From: Bdellovibrio sp.
GTDB taxonomy: Bacteria > Bdellovibrionota > Bdellovibrionia > Bdellovibrionales > Bdellovibrionaceae
Assembly (NCBI GenBank): GCA_020720425.1
Contig: DYOP01000021.1
Span: 1-34,186, forward strand
Length of the DNA: 34,186 nucleotides
Direction of reading: 5' to 3'
Each line of letters begins with the position of its first letter. Position 1 is the stretch's first letter. Positions 7,620 to 16,722 of the stretch are shown here, one piece after another. A model generated the notes under the pieces. It ran no database searches, was not told the origin of the DNA, and saw only the letters and a program-made list of their open reading frames with translations. Position numbers and translations under genes: made by a program.

Positions 7620-8939
7620 CTACAACCTCGTTGATAGCTCTTGCAAATTTCGCAGAGTTTGAGTCATATTTGACCCTTCTTCAAAATGCTGAGTTAAAAA
7701 CATACGAATGGCTTCGATTTCTTGATAGGCACGATCTAATTTGGGATTGATACCTTTTTGATAAGCTCCAATCTGAATAAGATCTTCATACTCAGTATAA
7801 ATTGCTAAGGCCTGCTTAAGATTTTGCGACCACTTCTGGTGTTCTTTTGAAGTAACATTTTTCATAACACGCGAACTACTTTGTAATATATCAATCGCCG
7901 GAAAATGCCCTTTATGAGACAGCTTTCTAGAAAGCACAATATGACCATCAACAATAGATCTGACCGCATCCCCAATGGGATCGTTCATATCATCACCTTC
8001 TACTAAAACAGTATATAATCCGGTAATACTACCTTCTCCTTCAAATTGACCAGCTCTTTCTAAAAGCTTTGGTAACGTTGAAAATACACTTGGAGTATAC
8101 CCTTTAGACGCCGGAGGCTCTCCTGCGGATAAACCAATTTCTCTTTGAGCCATAGCAAAACGAGTAACAGAATCCATCATAAACAAAACATTTTTTCCGA
8201 GTGAGGCAAAATACTCAGCAATGGCTGTGGCAAAAAAGGCTCCCCTCATGCGCAAAAGCGGAGACTGATCTGAGGTGGCCACAATAATAACAGTTTTTTT
8301 TAATCCCTCCGGCCCAAGATCATTTTCAATAAATTCCCTGACCTCGCGGCCCCTTTCGCCAATTAGAGCAACAACATTTACATCAGCTTGACTTGATCTA
8401 GCCATCTGCCCAAGTAACATTGATTTTCCAACACCAGAGCCAGCCATAATAGCAACCCGCTGGCCTTTGCCAACAGTATTTAATCCATTTAATGCTCTTA
8501 TTCCTAAATCAAGAGGTTCTCTAATCGGTGACCGCTTAAGAGGATTTCTAACTTCTTGATACAATGGCCAATCAATGTAACCTTGCAATGCGGGTAACTC
8601 ATCAATTGGGTTACCAATTGGATCAAGCACTCGGCCCAGCATTTGCTCTGTCACACGAATTCTTGTTTCGTTATCTTTTAGTTTAAGCTCTGCGCCATTT
8701 CCCACTCCAAAAAAATGAGAAAGCGACATGAGTAACACTTGCTCATCTTTAAATGCTACAACTTCAGCTAAAAATGGTTTTTCACCACCTCTTGGCAAGA
8801 TTTCAACGAGGGCCCCCATTTGGGCTCCAGGTAAGTAGCCCTTTATCATAAGACCAATCACTTCGGTCACACGTCCCGTATCTTTAGTAATATGAGCTGA
8901 ATTGATTGTACTTTTGTACTTATCAAAATCAATGATCAC
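7620..8939 (-). CDS. fliI: Flagellum-specific export ATPase FliI
   Basis: A 439-aa F1-beta-like ATPase that energises flagellar type III export. Walker A is AGSGVGKS at about residues 166-173. Other hallmarks are ALIGERGREVREF, the Walker B region NVLFMMDSVTRFA, and the long signature EIGLSAGEPPASKGYTPSVF, which separates FliI and type III ATPases from true F1 subunits. Length is normal. The start is GTG (8937-8939), overlapping the fliH stop as TAGTG, so it depends on coupling to fliH. Partners FliH and FliJ are its direct neighbours. Confidence 0.97.
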   Translation of the reverse strand: MIIDFDKYKSTINSAHITKDTGRVTEVIGLMIKGYLPGAQMGALVEILPRGGEKPFLAEVVAFKDEQVLLMSLSHFFGVGNGAELKLKDNETRIRVTEQMLGRVLDPIGNPIDELPALQGYIDWPLYQEVRNPLKRSPIREPLDLGIRALNGLNTVGKGQRVAIMAGSGVGKSMLLGQMARSSQADVNVVALIGERGREVREFIENDLGPEGLKKTVIIVATSDQSPLLRMRGAFFATAIAEYFASLGKNVLFMMDSVTRFAMAQREIGLSAGEPPASKGYTPSVFSTLPKLLERAGQFEGEGSITGLYTVLVEGDDMNDPIGDAVRSIVDGHIVLSRKLSHKGHFPAIDILQSSSRVMKNVTSKEHQKWSQNLKQALAIYTEYEDLIQIGAYQKGINPKLDRAYQEIEAIRMFLTQHFEEGSNMTQTLRNLQELSTRL

Positions 8940-9721
8940 TATGACACCCGAGGCATAACGTGCCTAATTTCATTAAATAGGTTTTCAGCTCGAACATCAA
9001 ACTCAGCATTAAGCTCGCCAAATTCTGTTTTTACAATACAATCAATCGGCTTTAATGATTCATTTTCTTGAATAATTACATTTTTTAAAAATGCATACTC
9101 CCTGCCAGAATGAGTCTGAAGCTGCTCAAAAATATTAAGCATCGAAGGATTGAGTTCTAATATAACTTTGTCGCGCACAACGGCTGAATCAATAACTCCG
9201 CGAACGACACTCACAAGGGCTGCGTTATTAACTGAAAGCTCATAAGCCGCCAATCTTTTACCAATTTCAAAAGCGAGCTCAATTAATCTGGCTTCGTTAA
9301 TTTTATATAATTTTTCAAGCTGTCTATACATGTTACTTGTTAGCTCATCGAGTGATTCAATTTCAGATTGAATACCCGCCTGAGTATCTTCAAAGGCCTT
9401 ATTTTTACCTTCTTCTAAACCCAGTTCAAAACCCTTTTGATAGGCTTCTTCTTGGATAGGGCCTAGCCTTTCTAGCACAGCTTGTTGCACCTTATCTTCT
9501 ATAGATTTTTGCTCAGCTTTTTGAATGCCTGATATGATTTTTTGAGGCTCATCCATAATAAAATCGCAAGTCGCAGCATTACTCTCAGGCAAATAGTCAT
9601 CTCCCATGATAAGAGTGCCCTCTGAGCTAACTAAATTTTCAGCGCTAATTTGAGGAGCTGAGTAACTCATGATTTGCTCAAAAGTGCTGTTACTAATGAC
9701 TCCCGTATTAAACAAGCGCAT
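8939..9721 (-). CDS. fliH: Flagellar assembly protein FliH
   Basis: FliH is the peripheral-stalk-like regulator of FliI that links it to the C-ring. The protein (about 260 aa) has a variable N-terminus, a central helical run with Gly-x3-Gly-like spacing (AYQKGFELGLEEGKNKAF) and a C-terminal FliH/V-ATPase E-like region (LAFEIGKRLAAYELSVN, VILELNPSML, ELNAEFDVRAENLFNEI). The ATG at 9721 was preferred because it gives MRLFNTGVIS and overlaps the fliG 3' end by 14 bases. An in-frame TTG at 9742 lies deeper inside fliG. The product connects FliG/FliN to FliI, matching its place between fliG and fliI. Confidence 0.92.
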   Translation of the reverse strand: MRLFNTGVISNSTFEQIMSYSAPQISAENLVSSEGTLIMGDDYLPESNAATCDFIMDEPQKIISGIQKAEQKSIEDKVQQAVLERLGPIQEEAYQKGFELGLEEGKNKAFEDTQAGIQSEIESLDELTSNMYRQLEKLYKINEARLIELAFEIGKRLAAYELSVNNAALVSVVRGVIDSAVVRDKVILELNPSMLNIFEQLQTHSGREYAFLKNVIIQENESLKPIDCIVKTEFGELNAEFDVRAENLFNEIRHVMPRVS

Positions 9722-10742
9722 CGTCTGACCCGCCTCTTGCAATCATGATTTTTCCTTCGGTTTCAAGCCTTCTTGCAATATTTACGATTTCTTGCTGCGC
9801 GCCCTCTACATCGCTTAATCGACTAGGCCCCATGTTACTTAAGTCTTCTTTAAGCATTTCAGCAGCTCGAGATGAAAGATTTTTAAAGAATTTATTTTTA
9901 ATATCTTCATTAGCTGTTTTAAGCGCCAATAAAAGTTTATCGTTAGGAACTTCTTTAAGTAACATAGCAATTCCACGATCATCAATTTTAACAATGTCTT
10001 CAAATACAAACATAAGTTTTCGAATTTCTTCAGCTAAAATGGGGTCCTTTTCTTCGATTCTAGACATGATCGAACTTTCTGTATTTTTATCCATTACGTT
10101 TAGCATATCAGCAATAGGCTGAAAGCCCCCAAGAGCCGTTTGCTCAACAGATGACAATGATGAAAGTTCGCGTTTTAAAAGCTGATCGACTTCGGCAATA
10201 AGCTCTGGGGAGACATTTTCTAAATGAGCCATCCGCAGAACAACTTCTGTTTGAACTGAATCTTTAAGACGCTTTAATACTTCACTTCGCTTTTCTGCTT
10301 CAAGATGGGCTAAAATAACAGCGATCGTTTGAGGATGCTCATTTTGCAAAAAATTCGCGAGTGACTTTGCATCAACTAATTCGAGAGATTCAAGGGTGCG
10401 CCCCGAACCCGAACCTACATTAATCCCACCTAAAATGGCACGTGCGCGCTCTTCACCAAGAGCAATCGTAATTGTTTCTTTTGACATGGTATTATGCGAA
10501 AAAATATACTCCTGTGACTCACTAATAACTTCGTAAAATTCTTCTAATACTCGTTTAGTAACATGAACCGGAATAACCCGATATTTTGGCATTATATTTA
10601 AAAGCTTTCTAACATCGGCATCATCTAGCCCTGTTAATAATGGCCGCAAAGAGTCCTGACCCAAATAATTAAGCAAAATTGCGGCTTTTTCTATACCGCG
10701 AAGATGCTCATATTGTATATTTTCTAGCTTATATAACTTCAT
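9708..10742 (-). CDS. fliG: Flagellar motor switch protein FliG
   Basis: A 344-aa C-ring protein that binds FliF at its N-terminus and interacts with the stator through its C-terminus. Visible landmarks are the N-domain GIEKAAILLNYLGQDSL, the middle-domain EHPQTIAVILAHLE (the EHPQR-like FliM-binding motif) and the C-terminal charged torque helix region (VFEDIVKIDDRGIAMLLKEV, LLLALKTANEDIKNKFFKN, SRAAEMLKEDL). It ends with GKIMIARG and a short acidic tail. The ATG lies 3 bases after the fliF stop, with the ribosome site AGGGAG inside the fliF end. All segments expected for torque generation are present. Confidence 0.97.
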   Translation of the reverse strand: MKLYKLENIQYEHLRGIEKAAILLNYLGQDSLRPLLTGLDDADVRKLLNIMPKYRVIPVHVTKRVLEEFYEVISESQEYIFSHNTMSKETITIALGEERARAILGGINVGSGSGRTLESLELVDAKSLANFLQNEHPQTIAVILAHLEAEKRSEVLKRLKDSVQTEVVLRMAHLENVSPELIAEVDQLLKRELSSLSSVEQTALGGFQPIADMLNVMDKNTESSIMSRIEEKDPILAEEIRKLMFVFEDIVKIDDRGIAMLLKEVPNDKLLLALKTANEDIKNKFFKNLSSRAAEMLKEDLSNMGPSRLSDVEGAQQEIVNIARRLETEGKIMIARGGSDDALV

Positions 10743-10745
10743 TCA

Positions 10746-12401
10746 TTACTCCCTTTTGGCAACCCACATACCCAATGCTCCCGCTGCTTTTTCAGAGTCA
10801 TCTTCTAAAATAGTCATAATACGATCTTTTAAAAGTTCAGCTTCAGCTTTTTCAGGATCAATATTTTGTTCTAAAACGGGCAATGCCGAGCTCATCCCAG
10901 GTAATGTCGAATCAACCGAGTGAAGCTCTTCTAATTCTTCGATAGTTCGGGGTAACATTTCATCGACTGTTTGCTGAAAGCTATCAGTTATCCATTGCAT
11001 AAATGGTCTTACAACTAAAAAGAAAAATAGGGCTAACGAAAACCCAAGTAGGCCCCATTTCATAAAGGTACTGATTAGTTTTTTTCTTTCAAGCGTAGTT
11101 AAAATTTTTTCAGATTCACTAAAATCTTCGATAGCAAATTGCATACTTTCTACTTTTACCGAATCCCCACGGGCCGCATTAAATCCGATAGCTCCTTTTA
11201 TAAGCTCTTCATATTTTTTTAAATCTTCGGGTGTTCTTGGACTCCAAACGGGCTCTTTTGTATCGCCTTCAGCATTGGGTTTAACTGTGCCATCAACAAT
11301 AACGGCCACACTTATTTTTTCGAGCTGGCCTGCCATTTCTTTAATATTTTTAATTGTTTTTGGCACTTCATAATTAAGTGTTTTAATTTCGCGCTTAACA
11401 TCTTGCTTAAATCCAACCTGTGACCCCGCTGGGTTTGATGTTTCAGAGTTTGGTAAATTCGATTGCACTCCCGGAATTCCTGATGGCTGCAGCCGGGCTC
11501 CATCCATTTTTTCTTCTTCTGATTGCTGAGAGCGGATTGCTGTTTTTTCGGGATCTATAATTTCTTCAACAGACTGGATCACTTTAGAGCTTAAAGTCAC
11601 ATCAACTTTTGTAACGACTTTAGCTTGTCCTGCAACTTTTGACAAAAGAGTTTGTATACGATCTTCAAACTCCGACTCAGTTCGCTTTTTTATATCTAAA
11701 AGCTCACTTGAACCACCCGTCGAAGCCGAGTCAATCCGACTTAACATTTTTCCGCGGTCATCCAACACTGTTACCTTATCCGGATCCAAACTTTCAACAG
11801 CTGATGCCACCAAATGCTGAACGCCCCTGACTTGATCAGGGTTTAGAGTTTTACCTGCATACAACTCAATAACAACGCTCGCACTTGGTTTTGCACCTTC
11901 TTCGATAAATGTTTTTTTATTTGGAATAGCTAGTAACACCTTAGATTGTTTAACTGAGGACAAGGTATTAATTGCCCTAATCAGCTCACCTTGAATCGCC
12001 CTTTGATAATTAATTTTTTGAGAATAAGAGCTTGCCGAATAATCTTGTTTATCAAATAGCTCTAAACCGATTGAGCCAATTTTTGTCGAACCAAGCTCAC
12101 TCATGATCCCCATTTGAGTAGCTGGTAGCAATTCCTTAGGTACGGATATTGTTTGACCATCTTCATTAATTTTGAATGGAATTTTTTTTTCATTGAGTTT
12201 AGAAACAATCAAAGGAATCTGATCGCTTGGAACATTCGTAAGTAACACAGCATAATCCTTACCTGCAACCATAAACACAGATACAATCGCCGAAATAAAA
12301 ATCACCGCAGTTGCGGCAATTAATGACATTCGCTTTGTGGGCCCAAGGCCCTTAAAATACTCTCTAAATTGAGCAAAAATCTGCAAAAACAGTTTGTTCA
12401 A
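10746..12401 (-). CDS. fliF: Flagellar MS-ring protein FliF
   Basis: FliF forms the inner-membrane MS ring on which the export apparatus and rod assemble. The 551-aa protein has TM1 (about 26-46), a periplasmic YscJ/FliF-type region (DYAVLLTNVPSDQIPLIVSKL, QKINYQRAIQGELIRAINTL, VKQSKVLLAIPNKKTF), a disordered middle (SNLPNSETSNPAG), TM2 near the C-terminus (WGLLGFSLALFFFLVVRPFM) and a cytoplasmic tail ending GALGMWVAKRE that binds FliG. The start is TTG, preceded closely by AGGGGGA. The resulting N-terminus MNKLFLQIFAQFREYF is typical of FliF, and no better ATG exists before TM1. Confidence 0.96.
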   Translation of the reverse strand: MNKLFLQIFAQFREYFKGLGPTKRMSLIAATAVIFISAIVSVFMVAGKDYAVLLTNVPSDQIPLIVSKLNEKKIPFKINEDGQTISVPKELLPATQMGIMSELGSTKIGSIGLELFDKQDYSASSYSQKINYQRAIQGELIRAINTLSSVKQSKVLLAIPNKKTFIEEGAKPSASVVIELYAGKTLNPDQVRGVQHLVASAVESLDPDKVTVLDDRGKMLSRIDSASTGGSSELLDIKKRTESEFEDRIQTLLSKVAGQAKVVTKVDVTLSSKVIQSVEEIIDPEKTAIRSQQSEEEKMDGARLQPSGIPGVQSNLPNSETSNPAGSQVGFKQDVKREIKTLNYEVPKTIKNIKEMAGQLEKISVAVIVDGTVKPNAEGDTKEPVWSPRTPEDLKKYEELIKGAIGFNAARGDSVKVESMQFAIEDFSESEKILTTLERKKLISTFMKWGLLGFSLALFFFLVVRPFMQWITDSFQQTVDEMLPRTIEELEELHSVDSTLPGMSSALPVLEQNIDPEKAEAELLKDRIMTILEDDSEKAAGALGMWVAKRE

Positions 12402-12410
12402 AAATCCCCC

Positions 12411-12725
12411 TTATGCCTGCATTTTCATTATTTCTTGATATGCCTCTAACATTTTATTTCGTACCTGTACCATTAATCTTAAGGCGATATCTGCTTTTTC
12501 AGCCGTTATGAGTACGTCAGAAATATTATCTGTTCTTCCTGTAGCAAGTTTTTCAGCTTCTTTGTTTGCTGTTACTTGCAAATCATTAACATCGGTTATG
12601 GCTTTGGTAAGGGTATCTGAAAAACTAGCACCCGCAGAAGTCGAGTGAGAAAGATCTTTTGACTTTATATCAAAAGAGTTTTCACCTTTTAAGGCTTGAT
12701 TAGGAATATATCGAATACCATCCAT
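12411..12725 (-). CDS. fliE: Flagellar hook-basal body protein FliE
   Basis: A 104-aa protein at the MS ring-rod junction, the first export substrate. The C-terminal two thirds match FliE: SFSDTLTKAITDVNDLQVTANKEAEKLATG, then DVLITAEKADIALRLMVQVRNKMLEAYQEIMKMQA. The ATG has AGGAGA upstream. It is separated from flgC by about 80 AT-rich bases with no obvious terminator, so it is probably in the same transcript. It is followed directly by fliF, its ring partner. Confidence 0.96.
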   Translation of the reverse strand: MDGIRYIPNQALKGENSFDIKSKDLSHSTSAGASFSDTLTKAITDVNDLQVTANKEAEKLATGRTDNISDVLITAEKADIALRLMVQVRNKMLEAYQEIMKMQA

Positions 12726-12805
12726 GGCAATCTCCTGTCTTAGACTTCACTCCTTCTGAGTAGAGCCTTATTATATTTTATATTCTAAATATATAAATTC
12801 AACTT

Positions 12806-13249
12806 TTATCTACCAATTTCTAGCGAGGCTAGGGCCATATCTTTTGCTGCCTGTAAGGCTGAGACGTTAGCTTCGTAGGCACGAGTGGCTTGCATCATAT
12901 TAGTCATTTCTTCCATCATATTAATATTAGGATAAGCCACATAGCCGTCTTTATTAGCATCCACATGATTTGGCTCATATTTAAGAAGGGGCATCGATTT
13001 ACTTTCTTGAATGTCTACAACTTGCACTCGGTCGATCTCAGACCTTGGGCTAGATACTCCTAACACCTCACCAAAACTTTTTGTGTCAGGAATAGCTTGA
13101 AATATAACATCCTTTTTTTTATATGGCCCACCCTCATTAGTTCGTGTGGTATTAATATTAGCAATATTACTTGATATGGTGTTAAGCCTTGTGCGCTGAG
13201 CACTTAGCCCGCTTCCGCTTACGCGAAACCCAGAAAAAAAATTATCCAT
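12806..13249 (-). CDS. flgC: Flagellar basal-body rod protein FlgC
   Basis: A 147-aa proximal rod protein. It carries the rod N-terminal motif (FRVSGSGLSAQRTRLNTISSNIANINTTRT), the GGPYKKKDVIF segment that follows it in FlgC, and the C-terminal helix (MMEEMTNMMQATRAYEANVSALQAAKDMALASLEIGR). Length is the usual one. The ATG begins 2 bases after the flgB stop, so the pair is translationally coupled. Confidence 0.97.
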   Translation of the reverse strand: MDNFFSGFRVSGSGLSAQRTRLNTISSNIANINTTRTNEGGPYKKKDVIFQAIPDTKSFGEVLGVSSPRSEIDRVQVVDIQESKSMPLLKYEPNHVDANKDGYVAYPNINMMEEMTNMMQATRAYEANVSALQAAKDMALASLEIGR

Positions 13250-13251
13250 AA

Positions 13252-13662
13252 CTATCTGCCCTCGCTCACAGCATATTTAAGCTGAGCTAGTTTTTTATTA
13301 ATTAACTGAATTGCCGCCTTATGCTGAAGTTGATTTTCGGCGAGCATGGTCATTTCACTTTCTAAATCGACCGTGTTACCATCATTTGAGGTAGCCCCAA
13401 CAGGGTTGTCATATATTTCAGTTTTAACAGCCGCTGACAAATCCCCACCAACCGAAAAATGATCATTATGACTTGTTGATACTTTTCTTAAACCATCTAA
13501 ATCTACACTTCGAGCAAGTGCTTCTTCGAAATCCATTTTTTTGGCGTGGTAACCTGGGGTTTCGGCATTTGCAATATTGGACGAAATTAAATTATGCCTT
13601 AATAGTCTCATATTAGCCGCAGTGGCAAGAGCTTGAGTTGTTTTATCAAATATTTGGCTCAT
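13252..13662 (-). CDS. flgB: Flagellar basal-body rod protein FlgB
   Basis: A 136-aa proximal rod protein. Diagnostic features are the N-terminal NLISSNIANAETPGYHAKKMDFEEAL and the NTVDLESEMTMLAENQLQHKAAIQLINKKL C-terminal helix. It has a ribosome site AAAGGAG 7 bases before ATG, formed by the last codons of the upstream TPR gene, so its translation may be coupled to that gene. It is followed at once by flgC. Confidence 0.97.
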   Translation of the reverse strand: MSQIFDKTTQALATAANMRLLRHNLISSNIANAETPGYHAKKMDFEEALARSVDLDGLRKVSTSHNDHFSVGGDLSAAVKTEIYDNPVGATSNDGNTVDLESEMTMLAENQLQHKAAIQLINKKLAQLKYAVSEGR

Positions 13663-13666
13663 AAGT

Positions 13667-16600
13667 TTACTCCTTTACGTTACTTGCTGGACTATCTGTT
13701 TGAGAAAAGGCAGGAATACGCTTAATATAGTTTCGATAATCACTTTTAAAAGCCTCACTCGATTTTTCAGATTTGACTAATTTGCTCCAAACACTTTCTT
13801 TATTTTCTAGCGGGTTCCATGTAGCTACCGCATTTTTTAAATCCCCTTTTTCAAGATATAGCTTTCCTAACTCAAATCGTTTACTTTCTAATGGAAATTT
13901 ATTTTCATACCGAATTAAATAATCAGACAATAAAGTCATATATTCTGGCTTAGTAACTGTCGGCTTTAAATCACTATCAGAAGAGGCTGTATTCGCACTT
14001 TTCGAATTGTTAGATAGACCCGCAGCTCTCATAGCAACAGTAGAACTTTCAGCATTCGCTTTATCAATATCCGCTTTAATAACATTAATATACTTTGATT
14101 CAGCTTGAAAACATTTGAAAAGATCTTCTTCGGCAACCGATTTACAAAGCTTTGAAAGGCGAGGTCCAATATTTATTATTTCAACTGTATTATTGGCCTG
14201 TGATAATAGATTTACTTTTTCTAACACTAAACTTAATTCATTACCTTTTGAATAATTTTTTATGGTCAGCAAATCATTAATATATCTTAAAGCGTACTCT
14301 GATTGACCCCTCTCAGATAAAAGCTTTGAGTGTAATATTGATTTTTTAATTTTTAAATCTTCTGATAATAAATCACTTTGTTTATCAGATTCTTTTAAAT
14401 ACTCCGATGCATCTGAATATTTTTTATCCTGAATCAAAGCATCGGCAAGTTCTAATTTAATTTGTGCTAACTCAGGTAATTTTTCATTATAAATTCTAAT
14501 TTTTCCATTTACAGATTCTTTATCTAAAGAACTCAATATTTTGATTGAATCAATATAATATTGAGCCGCCTGTTGATACTGACCCAACTTATGAAATATA
14601 TTACCAATGGTATATTGAACATCCATTCGATGAGTACCCTTTAGCCACTTATCGCTTTCTGATTGATGAAATTTCAATGAATCAATTTTATTAGAGGCTG
14701 CCATTTGCACAAACTTTTTTGAGGTTTCATTTTGAATTTTTGAATAATAGATTTTTGAAAGAGGCCCTGAGGGGTTAGCTTGGTAACTCTGGATAAGCAT
14801 CTCTAAGGATTTATCGTAATCACCTTTTTCACTGAGGGCTTGAGCAATTACGAACTCTGCAAAATTATCGGCAAATTTGAGATTTGATTGATTTGCAAGT
14901 TTTTTTATTTCATTAATTGCCGAAACTTGGGCTTTTTCTTTTAAAGTAGGCAATTGTTTTTGCAACATTCGAATTCTAGAAAAAATTGCAGTCGAGCTTT
15001 CACCCGTGCCATAGCGAAAATAGGCTTCTTGATAAGCTCCAAGCGATCGGGCCGAATTGACCGATAGAATATCAATAATTTCACCAATTCGAGTCAGAGC
15101 ATAACCAGAAAATTTATCCGAAGGAAATGCTTTTACAAAATCTAAATATCTCTCAAGAGCTAACTCAAATTTATCAAGTCGAAATAAAACCGAAGCCCAA
15201 TTATATAAAAATCTTTCTTCACTTAATATCATATTTTTATGAATATTATATATATTTAAAAACACATCATCAGCGTCTTTCCATTGAGATTGGGCAATAT
15301 ATGTATCTGCCAATATAAGTTTCCATTTAAGTAAACATAATTGTTCGGCTTGATTACAACCTTCAGCAATCATTTTTTTTGAAATCGTAGTCGCATCAGC
15401 ATATTGTGCAGCCCCCATTAAGGCTTTGACTAAGGCCAATTTGCTTTGACTCGACCGGGGCGAATCCTGAAATTTTGTTGTGTGCCTTTGAAGCCATTTT
15501 ACAGCCATAATATAGTCTTTACTTTCTAGCGCTGTATATCCCATAAATAATACAGCTCTCTCGGTCATATTGGATTGAGGATACTGCTCTATGGCCTCTT
15601 CATAAAATGACTGAGCAATACTAAGATGCTTTTGATATTTCTTTTTATCATCTTGAAAAAGCAAATAATGCGAATCTGCTTTCATAAATTTAACAAGCTC
15701 ATCATATTTTGATTTTGTAAATTTTTTATTAAACCATTCTGCAGTTTTAAAAAACACAAAGTATCTTTTATTTTTAAATAATTTTACAAGCAGCTGTGCC
15801 ATTTTAACTTCTTCAGCTGATATGTCTTTATTTGTAATATCTTGTTCTAATACCTCATAGGTCGGCATATTTTGTTTCATTTTATCAAGGGCCTTAAGCC
15901 TATCATTTAAAAATGGATAATCGATGTAGTCTTGTAACCTAGAATAAACAAGGGGATCAGCTCTTAGCTCAGATCGCGGGACTTTAAATCTTTCAAAATC
16001 AAGATCGGCCCCATCTAATAAGCCAGCGGGCAGTGTCGATACGGGTTCTTCATTTAAAAGAACAATTTCTTGAGCCGGATTACGCTGAATAGAAAAATCT
16101 TGAACAAGCTTATCAAACTTTGAACTTTTAGGAGATGCTATTTTTTTTTCGCTTAATATAGTTGGTTTTAATTTTTTATTTTTCGACTCGGATTCACTAT
16201 TCTGTGCTTTTGTGACCTGCTTTTCATCTGCGTAAAAATCAATTATAAGACTTGAGGGCTTACCATTAAAATATTCAAACACGCTCCATTTATTTTTACT
16301 TTTTGATGAATCAATCCTAATAACATCATAGCTAACCGTCGACTGCGCTTTGTCATAACTCATAACAATACCATCTGGTAACTTTAATTTAAGAGCCGCA
16401 TTTAGCTGCTCAAGGTTAAGTTTAGGTAGTTTAATGCTATAGATATCTAAAGCTGATTCAACTTTATAATCCCATTGATCAGCTCCCGTAAAACTAAGAC
16501 TAATAGAACTCGGATTGATCTTGGGGCTTAAATTGACTTGAGCAACGAGTGAATTTGAAAACAAATAAATTAATAGAAAATTGAGAGCCTTAACTTTCAA
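13667..16600 (-). CDS. Large secreted TPR-repeat protein, first gene of the flgB operon
   Basis: About 977 aa. The N-terminus MKVKALNFLLIYLFSNSLVAQVNL is a classic signal peptide with cleavage expected after the VAQ region, so the mature protein is probably periplasmic or outer-membrane associated; no lipobox Cys is seen. Residues up to about 130 look like a beta-rich domain. The rest is a series of helical repeats of TPR type, for example YTIGNIFHKLGQYQQAAQYYIDSIK, ILADTYIAQSQWKDADDVFLNIYN and FELGKLYLEKGDLKNAVATW. The start is TTG 16600 with AGGAGG 6 bases upstream; a TTG 18 bases earlier lacks a site. I cannot match it to a named flagellar protein. Its place as the first gene behind a sigma-54-like promoter, ending 4 bases before flgB, argues for a role in building or anchoring the basal body (inference). 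Confidence 0.85.
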   Translation of the reverse strand: MKVKALNFLLIYLFSNSLVAQVNLSPKINPSSISLSFTGADQWDYKVESALDIYSIKLPKLNLEQLNAALKLKLPDGIVMSYDKAQSTVSYDVIRIDSSKSKNKWSVFEYFNGKPSSLIIDFYADEKQVTKAQNSESESKNKKLKPTILSEKKIASPKSSKFDKLVQDFSIQRNPAQEIVLLNEEPVSTLPAGLLDGADLDFERFKVPRSELRADPLVYSRLQDYIDYPFLNDRLKALDKMKQNMPTYEVLEQDITNKDISAEEVKMAQLLVKLFKNKRYFVFFKTAEWFNKKFTKSKYDELVKFMKADSHYLLFQDDKKKYQKHLSIAQSFYEEAIEQYPQSNMTERAVLFMGYTALESKDYIMAVKWLQRHTTKFQDSPRSSQSKLALVKALMGAAQYADATTISKKMIAEGCNQAEQLCLLKWKLILADTYIAQSQWKDADDVFLNIYNIHKNMILSEERFLYNWASVLFRLDKFELALERYLDFVKAFPSDKFSGYALTRIGEIIDILSVNSARSLGAYQEAYFRYGTGESSTAIFSRIRMLQKQLPTLKEKAQVSAINEIKKLANQSNLKFADNFAEFVIAQALSEKGDYDKSLEMLIQSYQANPSGPLSKIYYSKIQNETSKKFVQMAASNKIDSLKFHQSESDKWLKGTHRMDVQYTIGNIFHKLGQYQQAAQYYIDSIKILSSLDKESVNGKIRIYNEKLPELAQIKLELADALIQDKKYSDASEYLKESDKQSDLLSEDLKIKKSILHSKLLSERGQSEYALRYINDLLTIKNYSKGNELSLVLEKVNLLSQANNTVEIINIGPRLSKLCKSVAEEDLFKCFQAESKYINVIKADIDKANAESSTVAMRAAGLSNNSKSANTASSDSDLKPTVTKPEYMTLLSDYLIRYENKFPLESKRFELGKLYLEKGDLKNAVATWNPLENKESVWSKLVKSEKSSEAFKSDYRNYIKRIPAFSQTDSPASNVKE

Positions 16601-16640
16601 AATGCGCCTCCTGCACAAACATTGAGTTCAATCATATTAA

Positions 16641-16656
16641 TGCATTTTCGGTGCCA
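16641..16656 (-). promoter_or_regulatory. Sigma-54 (-24/-12) promoter for the TPR-flgB operon
   Basis: On the minus strand TGGCACCGAAAATGCA shows the invariant GG (16655-16654) and GC (16643-16642) with ten bases between. The -24 hexamer is perfect, and the -12 element differs from TTGCA at one base. The expected start of transcription is near 16630, giving a leader of about 30 bases that contains the AGGAGG site of the TPR gene. Confidence 0.75.
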
Positions 16657-16683
16657 TATTTTTTTGACATATTGACAACATAT

Positions 16684-16722
16684 CCAGACCTTAGTCTGGT
16701 AACATCGTCAGAATCCTTTCTG
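16684..16722. promoter_or_regulatory. Two tandem dyads, likely activator sites for the sigma-54 promoter
   Basis: Two copies of CAGA-N6-TCTG (16685-16698 and 16709-16722) have centres 24 bp apart. The first extends to the perfect CCAGAC-CTTA-GTCTGG. They lie roughly 60 and 85 bases upstream of the predicted transcription start. Sigma-54 promoters need an enhancer-binding protein, which often binds paired dyads like these. The identity of that regulator is not known from this window. Confidence 0.55.

Noticed and set aside
9745-10122. A 125-codon plus-strand open frame
   Set aside because: It lies wholly antisense to fliG, has no ribosome site, and its Ser/Leu/Ile-rich translation is what the fliG reverse complement gives.
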